Shown one piece after another: positions 8,392 through 19,040 of a DNA stretch of 64,000 nucleotides. The notes beneath the pieces were generated by a model. The model did not search any database, had not been told where the DNA came from, and saw nothing but the letters and a program-made list of their open reading frames with translations. The stretch's first letter is position 1; the number at the start of each line of letters is the position of its first letter. The position numbers and the translations under genes were made by a program. Source of the DNA: Rhodobacteraceae bacterium HTCC2083 (GTDB lineage Bacteria; Pseudomonadota; Alphaproteobacteria; Rhodobacterales; Rhodobacteraceae); contig DS995276.1 of the NCBI GenBank assembly GCA_000156115.1, positions 3,442,620 through 3,506,619 of the forward strand. The letters are read 5' to 3'.

Positions 8392-9699
8392 ATGGACCCC
8401 AGCACACCACTTCTTGATAGCGCCTTTTGGATCACGACAGGATCAATCTTGCTGTTGCTCGTGCTATCAGGGTTCTTTTCGGGATCCGAGACCGCATTGA
8501 CCGCAGCCTCGCGTGGAAAATTGCGCACGCAGGCGGATAAAGGGTCGCGCGGCGCACAGCGTGCTTTGGATATTACAGAAGACAATGAACGCCTAATCGG
8601 CTCCGTTTTGTTGGGCAATAACTTGGTGAATATTCTCGCCACGTCGCTTGCAACGGCCTTGTTCACCCGCGCGTTCGGCGAAAGCGGCGTCGCCCTTGCC
8701 ACCTTGGTGATGACTTTGCTGGTTCTCATTTTTGCGGAAGTTTTACCTAAAACCTATGCCATCACCAACGCAGAACGTGCGGCCGCCCTGGTCTCGCCCG
8801 TGATCCAATTGGTGATCACCGTTTTCTCGCCCATAGTCAGCGCCGTTCGCTTTTTCGTACGCGGAGTGTTGCGCGTGTTCGGCATTGTGACGGACCCCGA
8901 TGGCCATATTCTAGCTGTAAAGGAAGAAATCGAAGGAGCCCTAAACTTGGGTCACTCCGAAGGGATCGTTGAAAAGGAAGATCGTGATCGCATTCTTGGT
9001 GCGCTGGATCTTGGCGATCGTGTCGTCGAGGAAATCATGTTGCATCGCTCAGGGATTGAAATGATTGATGCTGCCTCTGACCCGTCTGCGATCTTGCGTC
9101 AATGTTTGGAAAGCCGTCACACGCGCCTGCCCGTCTATGATGGTGAACCTGAAAATATTGTTGGCACGGTGCACGCGAAGGATCTTTTGCGCGCGATGCA
9201 CCGCTTGATTGATCCCGAAACCAGTTCGGTCGCGGGGCTTACCAAATTCGACATTCGCGAAGTTGCGATGCCGCCCTATTTCGTGCCTGAAACCACCACG
9301 CTAGATGATCAAATGCGCAATTTCCTGCGCCGCCGCACGCACTTCGCGCTGGTTGTGGACGAGTATGGCACGCTCCAAGGATTGATTACGTTGGAGGATA
9401 TTCTGGAAGAAATCGTTGGTGAAATCACTGACGAATTCGATCTGGAAGAAGATGCAAGCATGGTTCCCGATGAGGACGGCCATTATGTAATCGACGGCGC
9501 GATGACGATTCGCGACCTAAATCGCGCAGCCGATTGGGCCCTACCCGATGAGGAAGCCAACACCGTTGCGGGATTGGTGATCCATGAAGCGCAGATGATC
9601 CCGACCACGGGACAGGTCTTCAGTTTCCACGGGTTCCACTTTGAAGTTGCAGGTCGTAGCGGTAATCGGATCACGCAATTGAAGATCCGGCCACTGTAA
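8392..9699 (+). CDS. CNNM/CorC (HlyC)-family membrane protein with CBS pair
   Basis: 435 aa from the ATG at 8392. The N-terminal CNNM (DUF21) transmembrane domain spans about 12-190, with LSGFFSGSETALTAASR and LLGNNLVNILAT typical of the family. A tandem CBS region follows (about 205-335; HTRLPVYDGEPENIVG, FALVVDEYGTLQGLITLEDILEE). A C-terminal CorC_HlyC transporter-associated domain ends the protein (EDGHYVIDGAMTIRDLNR, GNRITQLKI). Families of this kind are linked to magnesium/cobalt efflux; the old hemolysin name is not supported as a function. Divergent from the phosphoesterase gene, 68 bases apart. Confidence 0.9.
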   Translation: MDPSTPLLDSAFWITTGSILLLLVLSGFFSGSETALTAASRGKLRTQADKGSRGAQRALDITEDNERLIGSVLLGNNLVNILATSLATALFTRAFGESGVALATLVMTLLVLIFAEVLPKTYAITNAERAAALVSPVIQLVITVFSPIVSAVRFFVRGVLRVFGIVTDPDGHILAVKEEIEGALNLGHSEGIVEKEDRDRILGALDLGDRVVEEIMLHRSGIEMIDAASDPSAILRQCLESRHTRLPVYDGEPENIVGTVHAKDLLRAMHRLIDPETSSVAGLTKFDIREVAMPPYFVPETTTLDDQMRNFLRRRTHFALVVDEYGTLQGLITLEDILEEIVGEITDEFDLEEDASMVPDEDGHYVIDGAMTIRDLNRAADWALPDEEANTVAGLVIHEAQMIPTTGQVFSFHGFHFEVAGRSGNRITQLKIRPL

Positions 9700-9701
9700 C
9701 C

Positions 9702-12566
9702 CTACTCCGCCGCGACGCGTTTAGTGGCTGCTTCCAACATCTCTTTGAGGTAATGGCCTGTATAGCTACCCTCGACTTCGGCAACAGTTTCAGGAGTGCC
9801 AATTGCGACAACCTCGCCACCGCCATCACCACCTTCTGGCCCAATATCGATGATCCAGTCTGCGGTTTTTATGACGTCAAGATTGTGCTCGATCACGATG
9901 ACCGAATTTCCTGCGTCGACCAATTCATGCAGCACTTCCAACAACTTGCGAACGTCTTCGAAATGCAAACCCGTTGTTGGTTCGTCCAGAATATAAAGTG
10001 TGCGCCCCGTTGAGCGTTTGCTGAGTTCTTTAGAAAGCTTAACGCGCTGTGCTTCCCCCCCCGAGAGCGTAGTCGCCTGTTGCCCCACCTTGATATAGCC
10101 CAAGCCTACGCGCATCAACGCATCCATTTTATCGCGAATGTTTGGCACCGCTTTGAAGAAATCTTGCGCGTCTTCGACCGTCATATTCAAGACATCCGCA
10201 ATGCTCTTACCCTTAAAACGGATCTCCAAGGTTTCGCGATTGTACCGCGCACCTTTACAAGTTTCGCATTCCACATAGACATCAGGGAGGAAGTGCATTT
10301 CGATCTTGATCACACCATCGCCCTGGCACGCCTCGCAACGACCGCCTTTGACATTGAAGCTAAAACGACCGGGCTTGTAGCCGCGAGCTTTAGCTTCTGG
10401 TAAGCCAGCAAACCAATCACGGATCGGCGTGAACGCCCCAGTGTACGTCGCTGGGTTTGATCGCGGTGTGCGCCCAATCGCGCGTTGATCAATATCGATC
10501 ACCTTATCAAGATGTTCGAGGCCCTTGATCGTCTCACAAGGGGCTGGTGTCTGGCGCGCACCATTCAAGCGCATCGACGCTGTCTTGAACAAAGTTTCTA
10601 TTGTCAGCGTCGATTTACCACCACCAGATACGCCAGTTACGCAGACAAATTTACCAAGCGGGAATTCCACGCTAACATCTTGCAAATTGTTGCCCGTTGC
10701 TTTGACGACTTTAATCTTCTTCTTGTTGCCAGCACGGCGTTCTAGCGGAACCGCAATCTCACGCTTGCCACTGAGGTATTGGCCCGTCATCGAAGACTCG
10801 TCCGCAATGATTTCAGCAGGCGTTCCTTTGGAAACAACTTGCCCCCCATGCACGCCCGCACCCGGCCCAATGTCAAAGACATAGTCCGCTTCGCGAATTG
10901 CTTCTTCATCATGTTCGACCACGATCACGGTGTTGCCTTGATCACGCAGGTTTTTCAGCGTGCCGAGCAAGCGATCATTATCACGCTGGTGTAGGCCAAT
11001 GGAGGGCTCGTCCAAAACGTACAAAACGCCCTGTAAACCCGATCCAATCTGGCTCGCCAATCTAATTCTCTGACTTTCTCCCCCGCTCAAGGTTCCGCTG
11101 GCACGCGACAATGTCAAATACTCTAGGCCCACATTGTTTAGAAAGCCCAAACGCTCCTGAATTTCTTTCAAAATCGCCTTCGCAATCTCGTTTCGTTGCG
11201 CCGTCAAAGAGGCGGGAACAGTTGTGCACCACTCATAGGCCTCACGGATCGACATTTGCACCACGTGACCCACGTGCAAATCGGCAATTTTCACAGCCAA
11301 AGCTTCTTGGCGCAGACGGAAACCTTCGCATGTGCCGCAAGGTCTATTATTTTGGTACCGCTCGAATTCTTCGCGAATCCAATTGCTATCCGTTTCGCGA
11401 TAGCGCCGCTCCATATTAGGAATGACCCCCTCAAAGGCCCGCGTGACCTGATAGACGCGCCCGCCCTCATCATAGCGGAAGGGAATTTCCTCTTCGCCAG
11501 ATCCATGTAGGAAAACCTGCTGCACATAGGCGGGCAAATCTTTCCACTTGGTATTTTGGTTGAACTCGTAATGTTTCGCAATGGCTTCAATGGTTTGCAA
11601 GAAATACGGTGACTTTCCTTTGCGCCAAGGGGCAAGTGCTCCGTCAGAGATTTTCAAATTTGCGTCAGGAACTACCAAACGTTCATCAAAAAACAACTCT
11701 TTTCCCAAGCCATCGCACTCAGGACACGCCCCAAATGGCGCGTTGAAACTAAACAGACGAGGTTCGATTTCAGGAATGGTGAAACCACTCACAGGACAGG
11801 CGAATTTTTCGGAAAAAGTATGGCGTTCCGGCTCGCCTTCGCTTGGGGCGGTCTCAAGAATTGCGATGCCATCTGCAAGATCAAGCGCGGTGCGCAAACT
11901 GTCAGCAAGGCGCGTTTCCAAACCTTCACGCACGACAATCCGATCCACAACCACGTCAATGTCGTGACGGAACTTCTTGTCCAATGTGGGTGGTTCATCC
12001 AACTCATAAAACGCGCCATCGACTTTGACACGTTGAAAGCCTTGCTTGCGCAACTCCATGAATTCTTTGCGATATTCACCTTTGCGATCCCGAATAATCG
12101 GCGCAAGAAGATAGCCGCGAACACCCTCTTCCAATCCCATGATCCGATCGACCATGTCTTGCACTTGCTGCGCTTCAATCGGAAGGCCTGTTGTCGGCGA
12201 ATAGGGTGTGCCGACGCGCGCAAACAGTAGGCGCATATAGTCGTAGATTTCAGTCACAGTGCCCACAGTCGAGCGTGGGTTTTTCGACGTCGTCTTCTGT
12301 TCGATTGAAATTGCGGGACTAAGGCCACTGATGTGATCCACGTCAGGTTTCTGCATCATATCAAGGAATTGGCGTGCATAAGCGCTGAGGGACTCAACGT
12401 AACGGCGTTGGCCTTCAGCATAAATCGTATCAAAAGCGAGCGATGATTTACCCGAGCCTGAAAGACCAGTGATTACCACCAGTTGATCGCGCGGAATATC
12501 CACATCGATTGACTTGAGATTGTGCTCGCGCGCGCCCCGCACTTCGATATTTTTCAGCTCGGCCAT
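9702..12566 (-). CDS. uvrA: Excinuclease ABC subunit A
   Basis: 954 aa, the usual family length, from the ATG at 12566 ([14 protein letters not shown]). Two ABC ATPase halves are present: Walker [13 protein letters not shown] near residue 33 and [11 protein letters not shown] in the second half. Signatures [12 protein letters not shown] and [12 protein letters not shown] are intact. Cys pairs of the zinc modules occur as CPVSGF...CPEC and CEAC...CETC. UvrA with UvrB scans DNA for bulky lesions in nucleotide excision repair. A GAAC-N7-GAAT site 78 bases upstream resembles an alphaproteobacterial LexA box. The stop lies 2 bases past the convergent CorC-like stop. Confidence 0.98.
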   Translation of the reverse strand: MAELKNIEVRGAREHNLKSIDVDIPRDQLVVITGLSGSGKSSLAFDTIYAEGQRRYVESLSAYARQFLDMMQKPDVDHISGLSPAISIEQKTTSKNPRSTVGTVTEIYDYMRLLFARVGTPYSPTTGLPIEAQQVQDMVDRIMGLEEGVRGYLLAPIIRDRKGEYRKEFMELRKQGFQRVKVDGAFYELDEPPTLDKKFRHDIDVVVDRIVVREGLETRLADSLRTALDLADGIAILETAPSEGEPERHTFSEKFACPVSGFTIPEIEPRLFSFNAPFGACPECDGLGKELFFDERLVVPDANLKISDGALAPWRKGKSPYFLQTIEAIAKHYEFNQNTKWKDLPAYVQQVFLHGSGEEEIPFRYDEGGRVYQVTRAFEGVIPNMERRYRETDSNWIREEFERYQNNRPCGTCEGFRLRQEALAVKIADLHVGHVVQMSIREAYEWCTTVPASLTAQRNEIAKAILKEIQERLGFLNNVGLEYLTLSRASGTLSGGESQRIRLASQIGSGLQGVLYVLDEPSIGLHQRDNDRLLGTLKNLRDQGNTVIVVEHDEEAIREADYVFDIGPGAGVHGGQVVSKGTPAEIIADESSMTGQYLSGKREIAVPLERRAGNKKKIKVVKATGNNLQDVSVEFPLGKFVCVTGVSGGGKSTLTIETLFKTASMRLNGARQTPAPCETIKGLEHLDKVIDIDQRAIGRTPRSNPATYTGAFTPIRDWFAGLPEAKARGYKPGRFSFNVKGGRCEACQGDGVIKIEMHFLPDVYVECETCKGARYNRETLEIRFKGKSIADVLNMTVEDAQDFFKAVPNIRDKMDALMRVGLGYIKVGQQATTLSGGEAQRVKLSKELSKRSTGRTLYILDEPTTGLHFEDVRKLLEVLHELVDAGNSVIVIEHNLDVIKTADWIIDIGPEGGDGGGEVVAIGTPETVAEVEGSYTGHYLKEMLEAATKRVAAE

Positions 12567-12643
12567 GATGCGCCCCTTTGGTTCAACGCTACCACATAGG
12601 CATAGCTTTGGATTCGGCCAGCCCTGATGATGCATAACAAATA

Positions 12644-12658
12644 GAACAAATGGGGAAT
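12644..12658 (-). promoter_or_regulatory. Possible LexA (SOS) box upstream of uvrA
   Basis: GAAC-N7-GAAT on the + strand (ATTC-N7-GTTC on the coding strand) matches 7 of 8 bases of the Rhodobacter-type direct repeat, between the MFS stop and the uvrA start. The separate promoter implied would uncouple uvrA from the upstream MFS gene. Confidence 0.45.
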
Positions 12659-12668
12659 ATACGAAAGA

Positions 12669-13913
12669 TTAATCTCTTTGGTTCATAGTTTTGCTGCGGC
12701 GGCCCGCAAGAAAAAGATGAATTGAGATACCACAAGCAGAAAACAGCATCACGAAGGCAACTGTACCAGAAAGTCCGAATTGCGCGATGATCGCGGCCAA
12801 AATGGGGGGGCCAGTTGTGGTTCCTAGGTTACCCAATTGCGCGATTGCGCCCGTGGCATAGGCACGATCAGTCTCGTCGGCGTTCAATGACGCCAAGAGC
12901 GCAAACGATGCGCCCGGCACAATGCCCGTGGCCCCTAACAGTACGAGGCAAGCAACAATAAACACCGCGTCCTGTCCGAGGGTAAAAATTAGTGGCACCG
13001 CTGAAACAGCGATCAAAACATATCCAATTATGACCGCGCGAACAGGATCAATGAAACGGAGCATCACAACGCCCAAGGTCAAAGAAGTGACGATAGACGC
13101 AAGCGGCAACGACGCCGATAGTCCAGTGCGTTGCACCGTATCAACGAAATCCGGCAGATATGTCAGAAGCGCGATGTAGAGACCTGTATAGAACACGAAT
13201 CCTAAAGCAGCTGCGCTGAGCCATGGCGACGTATAGATTGTCACATGCAGGCGAAGGATCGTTGCAAGGTCGAGCGGCTTCTTCGTTCTTTGCGCACTGT
13301 CTGTGACAACAGGCGGTGGCAAAACACGCCATAACGCGACCCCGAGGACGCACATGTACCCCGCATGAGCAACAAACAATGCGCTGGTCCCACCAAGCGT
13401 AAGCAGAGCAGGTGCGATCAGCGCGACAAGCATGTAGGAGAGTCCGAAAAAGCTGCTCCATAGCGTCATCACAGCCCCACGCGCCGCGACTGAGCTATGC
13501 CGCGCCATCAAAATCGGACCCGCGACGACAATCAGCAGATGGCTCGCCCCCTCCAATATCCGCAAAACAATTAACGCAAAGTATTGAAGGTGGACGGCTT
13601 GAAGCGCCGAAAGCATTGCTGCACCAAACATCCCCCACACAAAGGCACGGCGAATGCCGATTAGCGGGATAAGGATCCCTCCGGCGACACCAAAAACCAG
13701 CCCAACTAACCCAACACAAGAAATCAAAAAGCCGAGGCCAACCTCGCCTACGCTATAAATCGTGCGAAATTCATCCAGCGAAACAGCAATTTTTCCGAAT
13801 TGCGCCGCCGCACCCAAACCTGCCGCCCAAACAAGGAAGATGATCAGCCAATTTGATGTGGGATCAGATTTTTTGTGCAAGCGCCCAGGCCGTAATCGGG
13901 AAATCGGGATCAT
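12669..13913 (-). CDS. MFS transporter
   Basis: 414 aa with about 12 hydrophobic segments, starting around WLIIFLVWAAGLGAAAQF, the layout of major facilitator permeases. A central basic cytoplasmic loop (SAQRTKKPLDLATI) separates two six-helix halves. The ATG at 13913 makes it overlap the end of the methyltransferase gene by 50 bases; a TTG about 10 codons in would shorten this, and I see no better ATG. Substrate cannot be inferred. It is downstream of lpd and the methyltransferase on the same strand, and uvrA follows with its own probable promoter. Confidence 0.85.
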   Translation of the reverse strand: MIPISRLRPGRLHKKSDPTSNWLIIFLVWAAGLGAAAQFGKIAVSLDEFRTIYSVGEVGLGFLISCVGLVGLVFGVAGGILIPLIGIRRAFVWGMFGAAMLSALQAVHLQYFALIVLRILEGASHLLIVVAGPILMARHSSVAARGAVMTLWSSFFGLSYMLVALIAPALLTLGGTSALFVAHAGYMCVLGVALWRVLPPPVVTDSAQRTKKPLDLATILRLHVTIYTSPWLSAAALGFVFYTGLYIALLTYLPDFVDTVQRTGLSASLPLASIVTSLTLGVVMLRFIDPVRAVIIGYVLIAVSAVPLIFTLGQDAVFIVACLVLLGATGIVPGASFALLASLNADETDRAYATGAIAQLGNLGTTTGPPILAAIIAQFGLSGTVAFVMLFSACGISIHLFLAGRRSKTMNQRD

Positions 13914-14424
13914 TGCTTAGATCGTCATTTTCGGTATCATGTTCAGGCGGCCATACGGGTTCAAGGTTTCTAAGCGCCGCCGCACGATTTCCCCATTGGC
14001 TGGTGCGGATCGCATTTTCATCAAAACCGCATTCTACAAGCAAGTTCTTCAAACCGCGTGCTGACCAACGCGAATTATCCTGAGGGGCTGCGTGGAACGG
14101 AATAAAAAACGGGGTTGCAATGTAGAAATAGGACCCCCTTTTCATCATCTTACGCACATTTTTTGTAGCTGCATAGGGCCGATCCAGATGCTCCCAAACT
14201 TGATCTGCAATGATCAAATCAAACTTGCGGGGCCGATCATCTTCGCCCTCGAATGGACCTTTGCAGATGTCATATTTGGGATAGCGAAACTGCTCGTAAG
14301 TGCCAAAGTTGAAGTATTTGCCCCACTGACCAGATATTTCAGCGACTGACATCCCTTTCAAAGGCAGCTCTTTCAACCATGCGCGACTGATCCGCCGCAG
14401 CTCTATCTTGTTGAGTGACGGCAT
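13864..14424 (-). CDS. SAM-dependent methyltransferase-like protein
   Basis: 186 aa. The class I methyltransferase fold is suggested by MSVAEISGQWGKYF near residue 25 (degenerate motif I), DLIIADQVWEHLDRPY (motif IV with the EHL seen in Methyltransf_11), and GSYFYIATPFFIPFH. The glycine-rich loop is poor, and the protein resembles methyltransferases acting in sugar or envelope modification more than characterised enzymes. It starts 10 bases after the lpd stop, so it may be cotranscribed, and overlaps the MFS gene by 50 bases. The substrate is unknown. Confidence 0.7.
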   Translation of the reverse strand: MPSLNKIELRRISRAWLKELPLKGMSVAEISGQWGKYFNFGTYEQFRYPKYDICKGPFEGEDDRPRKFDLIIADQVWEHLDRPYAATKNVRKMMKRGSYFYIATPFFIPFHAAPQDNSRWSARGLKNLLVECGFDENAIRTSQWGNRAAALRNLEPVWPPEHDTENDDLSNDPDFPITAWALAQKI

Positions 14425-14433
14425 TACGAGATC

Positions 14434-15828
14434 CTAAAAATGAATGGCACGGTCATAGGCGTCCAACACGCTTTCGTGCATCATTTCTGATAAGGTCGGA
14501 TGCGGGAAAACCGTGTGCATCAAATCTTCTTCCGTTGTCTCCAACTGGCGGCCAATCACATAGCCTTGGATCATTTCGGTGACTTCTGCCCCAACCATAT
14601 GCGCGCCAAGCAATTCGCCTGTTTTTTCATCAAAGACTGTTTTCACAAATCCTTCGGCCTCGCCCAAGGCGATGGCTTTGCCGTTGCCCATAAATGGAAA
14701 ACGACCGACTTTGATCGTGTGCCCCGCGTCACGCGCTTGCGCTTCGGTCATGCCGACGCTGGCGACTTGCGGGTGGCAATAGGTACAGCCCGCAATAGAG
14801 CCGGGTTTGATCGGGTGCACTGCTTTGCCTGCGATCATTTCGGCAACCATCAAACCTTCATGCGAAGCTTTGTGCGCAAGCCACGGTGCACCCGCGATGT
14901 CACCAATCGCGTAGACGCCTGCAATATCCGTGCGGCAGTATTTATCTGTGACCACGTGAGTGCGATCCACCGAAATGCCCATCTCTTCAAGGCCAAGCCC
15001 TTCGACATTACCAACGATACCCACCGCGGAAATCACCGTATCGAACTCTTCCTTGCTGACTTTGCCATCCTGCTCAATATGCGCCGTCACTTTGCCTTTC
15101 GCGCGATCTACCTGTTTCACCATCGCTTTTTCGCGGATCTTCATACCTTGCGCGACGAAACTTTTCTTGGCGAATGCGCTGACTTCTTCGTCCTCAACGG
15201 GCAACACACGATCCATGACTTCGACAACCGTCGTATCCGCACCGAGGGTGTTATAAAAACTTGCGAACTCGATCCCAATCGCGCCAGAGCCGATGACCAG
15301 AAGTTTACTCGGCATACGCTTTGGTGTGAGCGCGTCTTTATAAGTCCAAACCAGGTCGCCGTCGCCCTCCAGCCCGGGCAATTCACGTGCACGCGCGCCT
15401 GTAGCAAGGACGATATGGGCGGATGTCAAAACTTCATCACCCTTATTAGTCTTAACCAAGACTTCGTCTGTACCCGACAATCGCGCCTGCCCCATCACAA
15501 TGGTGATCTTGTTCTTCTTCATCAAATGCGAAACGCCAGAGGACAGTTGACCCGCCACCTTACGAGAGCGTTTCACGACAGCGTCTAGATCGTAGTCCAC
15601 GCCCGTCGCGCTTAGCCCGAATTCCTTCGCGCGGTGCATCAGATGAAACACTTCCGCAGAGCGCAGCATCGCTTTTGTCGGGATACAACCCCAATTTAAG
15701 CAAATTCCGCCCATATGTTCACGCTCGATAATGGCAACGTTTAGGCCCAGCTGCGCACCGCGAATCGCGGCGACATAGCCTCCGGGTCCCGCGCCAATGA
15801 CGATCATATCGTAGGCTGTGCTGCTCAT
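14434..15828 (-). CDS. lpdA: Dihydrolipoamide dehydrogenase (E3)
   Basis: 464 aa from the ATG at 15828, preceded by GGAG six bases away; a TTG four codons upstream is less likely. The FAD-binding GAGPGGYVAA is at residues 10-20, the redox disulfide is GGICLNWGCIPTKAM, and the NAD-binding GSGAIGIEFASF follows at mid-chain. The C-terminal interface HPHPTLSE-like stretch FPHPTLSEMMHE carries the catalytic His-Glu pair. It reoxidises lipoamide in the pyruvate or 2-oxoglutarate dehydrogenase complexes. It is not next to E1/E2 genes here, and I cannot say which complex it serves. A hairpin terminator precedes it. Confidence 0.96.
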   Translation of the reverse strand: MSSTAYDMIVIGAGPGGYVAAIRGAQLGLNVAIIEREHMGGICLNWGCIPTKAMLRSAEVFHLMHRAKEFGLSATGVDYDLDAVVKRSRKVAGQLSSGVSHLMKKNKITIVMGQARLSGTDEVLVKTNKGDEVLTSAHIVLATGARARELPGLEGDGDLVWTYKDALTPKRMPSKLLVIGSGAIGIEFASFYNTLGADTTVVEVMDRVLPVEDEEVSAFAKKSFVAQGMKIREKAMVKQVDRAKGKVTAHIEQDGKVSKEEFDTVISAVGIVGNVEGLGLEEMGISVDRTHVVTDKYCRTDIAGVYAIGDIAGAPWLAHKASHEGLMVAEMIAGKAVHPIKPGSIAGCTYCHPQVASVGMTEAQARDAGHTIKVGRFPFMGNGKAIALGEAEGFVKTVFDEKTGELLGAHMVGAEVTEMIQGYVIGRQLETTEEDLMHTVFPHPTLSEMMHESVLDAYDRAIHF

Positions 15829-15887
15829 CGCGTGCTCCAATATTTGCTGTTTGGAAACAGGCTACTCAGCAGATCGCAAAAAGAAAA

Positions 15888-15907
15888 GGGCAGCCAAACG
15901 GCTGCCC
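15888..15907. terminator. Bidirectional-looking terminator between the DUF924 gene and lpd
   Basis: Perfect 8-bp stem GGGCAGCC / GGCTGCCC with loop AAAC, flanked by A-rich runs before and after, so it gives a U-tract in both directions. It most likely ends the DUF924 transcript (minus strand). Confidence 0.85.
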
Positions 15908-15933
15908 AAAAAGAATGATTCAAATTTTCAAAG

Positions 15934-16518
15934 TTACGCGCTGACGCTTTGCAGCTCACGTACTGTTGTTCCATATCCGCCACTTTGCACATATTCTTGT
16001 TCGACTTGGGTGTAGCGGCGTGCCAATGCGTCGTTGCGATAGGGAAAGCGCCCGAATTTGCGGATAACGTCGCGGTGGGCTTTTGCGTGAAGCAAATTAC
16101 TATCACCAGACTTTGGCATCCGCTCTTTCATCAAGCGAATACAGCGTTCCTGATCGCACAGGCTTTCAGAATGCATCAATGGCATGTAGAAAAACTGGCG
16201 CGCGGGTTCATCAATGCGCATGTCCCATTGCCGATCAATCGCGACCTTCGCCGCGGCCAATGCTGCTTTGTCAGATGCGAAGGCTTTGCCCAAACCGCGA
16301 AACATGTTGCGCGAGAATTGATCTGTTAGAATGATGTAGGCCAATGCGCCGCTGGGATAAGTCAGCCACAGGCCAAACTTGCCCTCCATCGCCGCCTGCC
16401 ACGTCTCTCCAAATCTGTCGCGGATTTCTTGGTCAAGTGCGTCGTCCGCCTTGTACCAATCAGCGGGCGTCTTTTCATCGAGCCAAAAGCTCAAGACATC
16501 GTCTGCGGCCACAATCAT
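15934..16518 (-). CDS. DUF924 family protein
   Basis: 194 aa. Features of the DUF924 family are visible: VLSFWLDEK at the start, WLTYPSGALAYIILTDQFSRNMFRG, and FFYMPLMHSESLCDQERCIRL with LLHAKAHRDVIRKFGRFPYRN. The protein is helical and cytoplasmic, with no known catalytic role. It lies between an MFS gene and lpd, with a terminator between it and lpd, so it probably forms its own transcript or follows the MFS gene. Confidence 0.88.
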   Translation of the reverse strand: MIVAADDVLSFWLDEKTPADWYKADDALDQEIRDRFGETWQAAMEGKFGLWLTYPSGALAYIILTDQFSRNMFRGLGKAFASDKAALAAAKVAIDRQWDMRIDEPARQFFYMPLMHSESLCDQERCIRLMKERMPKSGDSNLLHAKAHRDVIRKFGRFPYRNDALARRYTQVEQEYVQSGGYGTTVRELQSVSA

Positions 16519-16611
16519 CGCATTTCTCCTAATTGGGCGTCTCTGTCTTCATATTGCTATAACCAGTTTAGTCACTGAGACTAGTAACAAAAAGCGTCAA
16601 AAACGACATAA

Positions 16612-17877
16612 TTAATGGGAATCTTCATCCATTTGTTCCTCAATTGCGTTTTCAATTGCGATTTCCTGCGCGACCTCAACAAAGACTGGCGAAGCCGAAG
16701 GCATGATAGCCTGAAAACCAGCAGTATCATCGACAGAGGGAGCAGACCGTTGCGTCATGCGGAAGGCCGCATATGCCGCAATGGCCAGCATGAGCGCTGC
16801 AATAAACCCAAAAAAGGCTCCGGGGCCAAATGTTGTCATCAACCAACCCGTCACAATAGGGCCCGAGATTGCACCAAGGCCATTGATGAACACCATACCA
16901 CCAGAGGCGGCCGCCATATCCTCATGCTCAAGAAAGTCATTGGTATAGGCAAGAAACAAAGAATAAAGTGGGTTCGATGTACCGCCAATTAAAAAAGCCG
17001 CGGCCAACAAGACATAAAAGTCTTTTGCCCACAAAACAACGAAGACCGACGCAATGCCACCCAGAGCTGCTGTCGCTAGGATTAGGAAACGTCGATCTAT
17101 CCGGTCCGAAATGAAACCTAAGGGGTACTGCATAATCATTGCGCCAATGTAGAAGGCCGACACGAACATTGAAATCTGCGCAACACTCAAGCCAGCTTTA
17201 CCACCATAAACCGCAGCCATGCCGAATTGCGCAGAGAATACACCGCCCAAAAGGAACATGCCGATCACCCCTAGAGGGGAAGCATTAAAGAGCTGCTTCA
17301 GTGACATTGGTTTGGTCGTATCGAATGCTGGAGTCGGTGTGATCGATAGCAAAATAGGCGCAAACGCGATGGAAACCAGAACCGAAGGCACAATGAACAA
17401 GATATAGCCAGAGGGATCGCCCAGTACCAAAATGCCTTGCGCAGCGACGATGCCGATCATTTGAACGATCATATAAACAGAGAGGGTTTGGCCACGGTTT
17501 TCGTTGGTGGCAGAGTTGTTCAACCAGCTTTCCGCCGTCACATAGACACCCGAGAAGCAGAAGCCGATGATTATTCGACCTATCATCCAAGCTTCGGCGT
17601 TCGCCAAGGCCGGATAGAGGATCAAGACCGCCGAAATCAACGATCCAAGGGCTGCGAAGACGCGCACATGCCCGACCCGTCTGATCATTTCAGGGGCTAA
17701 GCGTGAACCGCCCAGAAAGCCGATGAAATAAGCCGACATCACCAGCGACATCTCGAATGTAGAAAACCCTTCGATTTCACCGCGTACGCCCAAAAGCGTA
17801 CCCTGCAAACCGTTGCCGAGCATCAACAACATCATGCCCAACAACAGGGCCCAAGAGTTTGTCAGTACAGAAAACAT
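16612..17877 (-). CDS. MFS transporter (YcaD-like)
   Basis: 421 aa from the ATG at 17877 (MFSVLTNSWALLLGMMLLMLG). A longer in-frame opening to 18066 would run into queA and its extension is not membrane-like, so it is rejected. About 12 membrane segments; FIGFLGGSRLAPEMIRRVGHVRVFA and WLNNSATNENRGQTLSVYMI are typical of the YcaD-type branch of the major facilitator superfamily. The acidic tail ends EEQMDEDSH. The substrate is unknown. It starts 101 bases after the queA stop. Confidence 0.85.
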   Translation of the reverse strand: MFSVLTNSWALLLGMMLLMLGNGLQGTLLGVRGEIEGFSTFEMSLVMSAYFIGFLGGSRLAPEMIRRVGHVRVFAALGSLISAVLILYPALANAEAWMIGRIIIGFCFSGVYVTAESWLNNSATNENRGQTLSVYMIVQMIGIVAAQGILVLGDPSGYILFIVPSVLVSIAFAPILLSITPTPAFDTTKPMSLKQLFNASPLGVIGMFLLGGVFSAQFGMAAVYGGKAGLSVAQISMFVSAFYIGAMIMQYPLGFISDRIDRRFLILATAALGGIASVFVVLWAKDFYVLLAAAFLIGGTSNPLYSLFLAYTNDFLEHEDMAAASGGMVFINGLGAISGPIVTGWLMTTFGPGAFFGFIAALMLAIAAYAAFRMTQRSAPSVDDTAGFQAIMPSASPVFVEVAQEIAIENAIEEQMDEDSH

Positions 17878-17977
17878 AGCGAACCTCGCGGTGCCGAGTA
17901 GCGATATTACTCGCGTGTATGTCTCGGTTCTCTCAACATCTGGTTTATGTGCGACACGCAAAGTGACGCGAGCGGCG

Positions 17978-19036
17978 TTATTTCTCGGGCACCAACAGCG
18001 AGCTATCGCCATATGAGAAAAAGCGGTACTCGTTGGCGATGGCATGGGTGTAAATCTGATCAACACGCTCTTTGCCCATGAGCGCTGACACGAGCATCAT
18101 CAATGTGCTTTTGGGCAAGTGGAAATTGGTCATCAACGCATCAGCAACATTAAATTTGAAACCGGGGTAGATGAAGATGTCCGTCTCCCCTTCCCATGGT
18201 GCGATCTCGCCCGTTTGCGCCGCAGCGCTTTCGATCAAACGCAAAGCGGTTGTGCCAACTGGGATGACCCGTCGGCCTTCGCGTTTGGCTGCAGTAATCT
18301 GATCAGCGGCAGTTTCGTCGACCTGCCCCCATTCTGCGTGCATTTTGTGGGTTGTCACATCCTCAACCTTCACAGGTAAAAACGTGCCCGCGCCCACGTG
18401 CAAGGTCACTTCGGCAAACTCAACGCACCGCTCTTTGAGCTCGCCCAACAAAGCTGCATCAAAATGCAGCGACGCAGTCGGTGCGGCCACGGCCCCCGAG
18501 TGCTGCGCAAACACAGTTTGATAATCGTCCTTATCCTGTGCATCCGCAGGTCTGCGCGCGGCTATATAGGGAGGCAATGGCATCGCGCCGGCCTCAGCAA
18601 GTGCTGTATCAAAGTCATCACCAAGCAGATTAAACTGAAGCGTACCTTGCCCGTCATCTTTGTCCGTCAACGTCGCGCTTAACGTTTCGGAAAACACCAT
18701 GACTTCCCCCTCTTTCACTTTACGCAAGGGTTTGATCAGTGCCTGCCACGTGCCTGGTGTGGCGATGGGTTCCAGCAAAGTAACTTCGATCTTCGCTTCC
18801 CCAGACCCATGAACGCTTTCGCGTTTGCGCACGCCAAAAAGCCGCGCGGGGATCACTTTGGTGTTGTTGAGAACAAGCAAATCACCCGGTTGGAAGATTT
18901 TAACAAGATCAGAAACATACGCATCTTTGATCGCACCATCTTTCGCCAACAAAAGCCGCGCGGAACTGCGGGGTTTCGCAGGACGCGTCGCAATCAGGTC
19001 TTCTGGCAAATAAAAGTCGAAATCGCTGAGTTTCAT
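17978..19036 (-). CDS. queA: S-adenosylmethionine:tRNA ribosyltransferase-isomerase
   Basis: 352 aa. The start [19 protein letters not shown] and the motifs [45 protein letters not shown] and [18 protein letters not shown] are hallmarks of QueA. It transfers and isomerises the ribosyl of SAM onto preQ1-modified tRNA to make epoxyqueuosine. The start ATG lies 4 bases after the AsmA-like stop, so the two are cotranscribed. No tgt gene, a common partner, is seen in this window. Confidence 0.97.
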   Translation of the reverse strand: MKLSDFDFYLPEDLIATRPAKPRSSARLLLAKDGAIKDAYVSDLVKIFQPGDLLVLNNTKVIPARLFGVRKRESVHGSGEAKIEVTLLEPIATPGTWQALIKPLRKVKEGEVMVFSETLSATLTDKDDGQGTLQFNLLGDDFDTALAEAGAMPLPPYIAARRPADAQDKDDYQTVFAQHSGAVAAPTASLHFDAALLGELKERCVEFAEVTLHVGAGTFLPVKVEDVTTHKMHAEWGQVDETAADQITAAKREGRRVIPVGTTALRLIESAAAQTGEIAPWEGETDIFIYPGFKFNVADALMTNFHLPKSTLMMLVSALMGKERVDQIYTHAIANEYRFFSYGDSSLLVPEK

Positions 19037-19040
19037 GTTG

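Noticed and set aside
14500-15588. A long open frame (362 codons) opposite lpdA
   Set aside because: It lies wholly antisense to lpdA, whose motifs and length are complete; the antisense chain has no recognisable domain.
17878-18066. N-terminal extension of the MFS gene to 18066
   Set aside because: It would overlap queA, is not hydrophobic and has no family match; the ATG at 17877 starts the first membrane helix.
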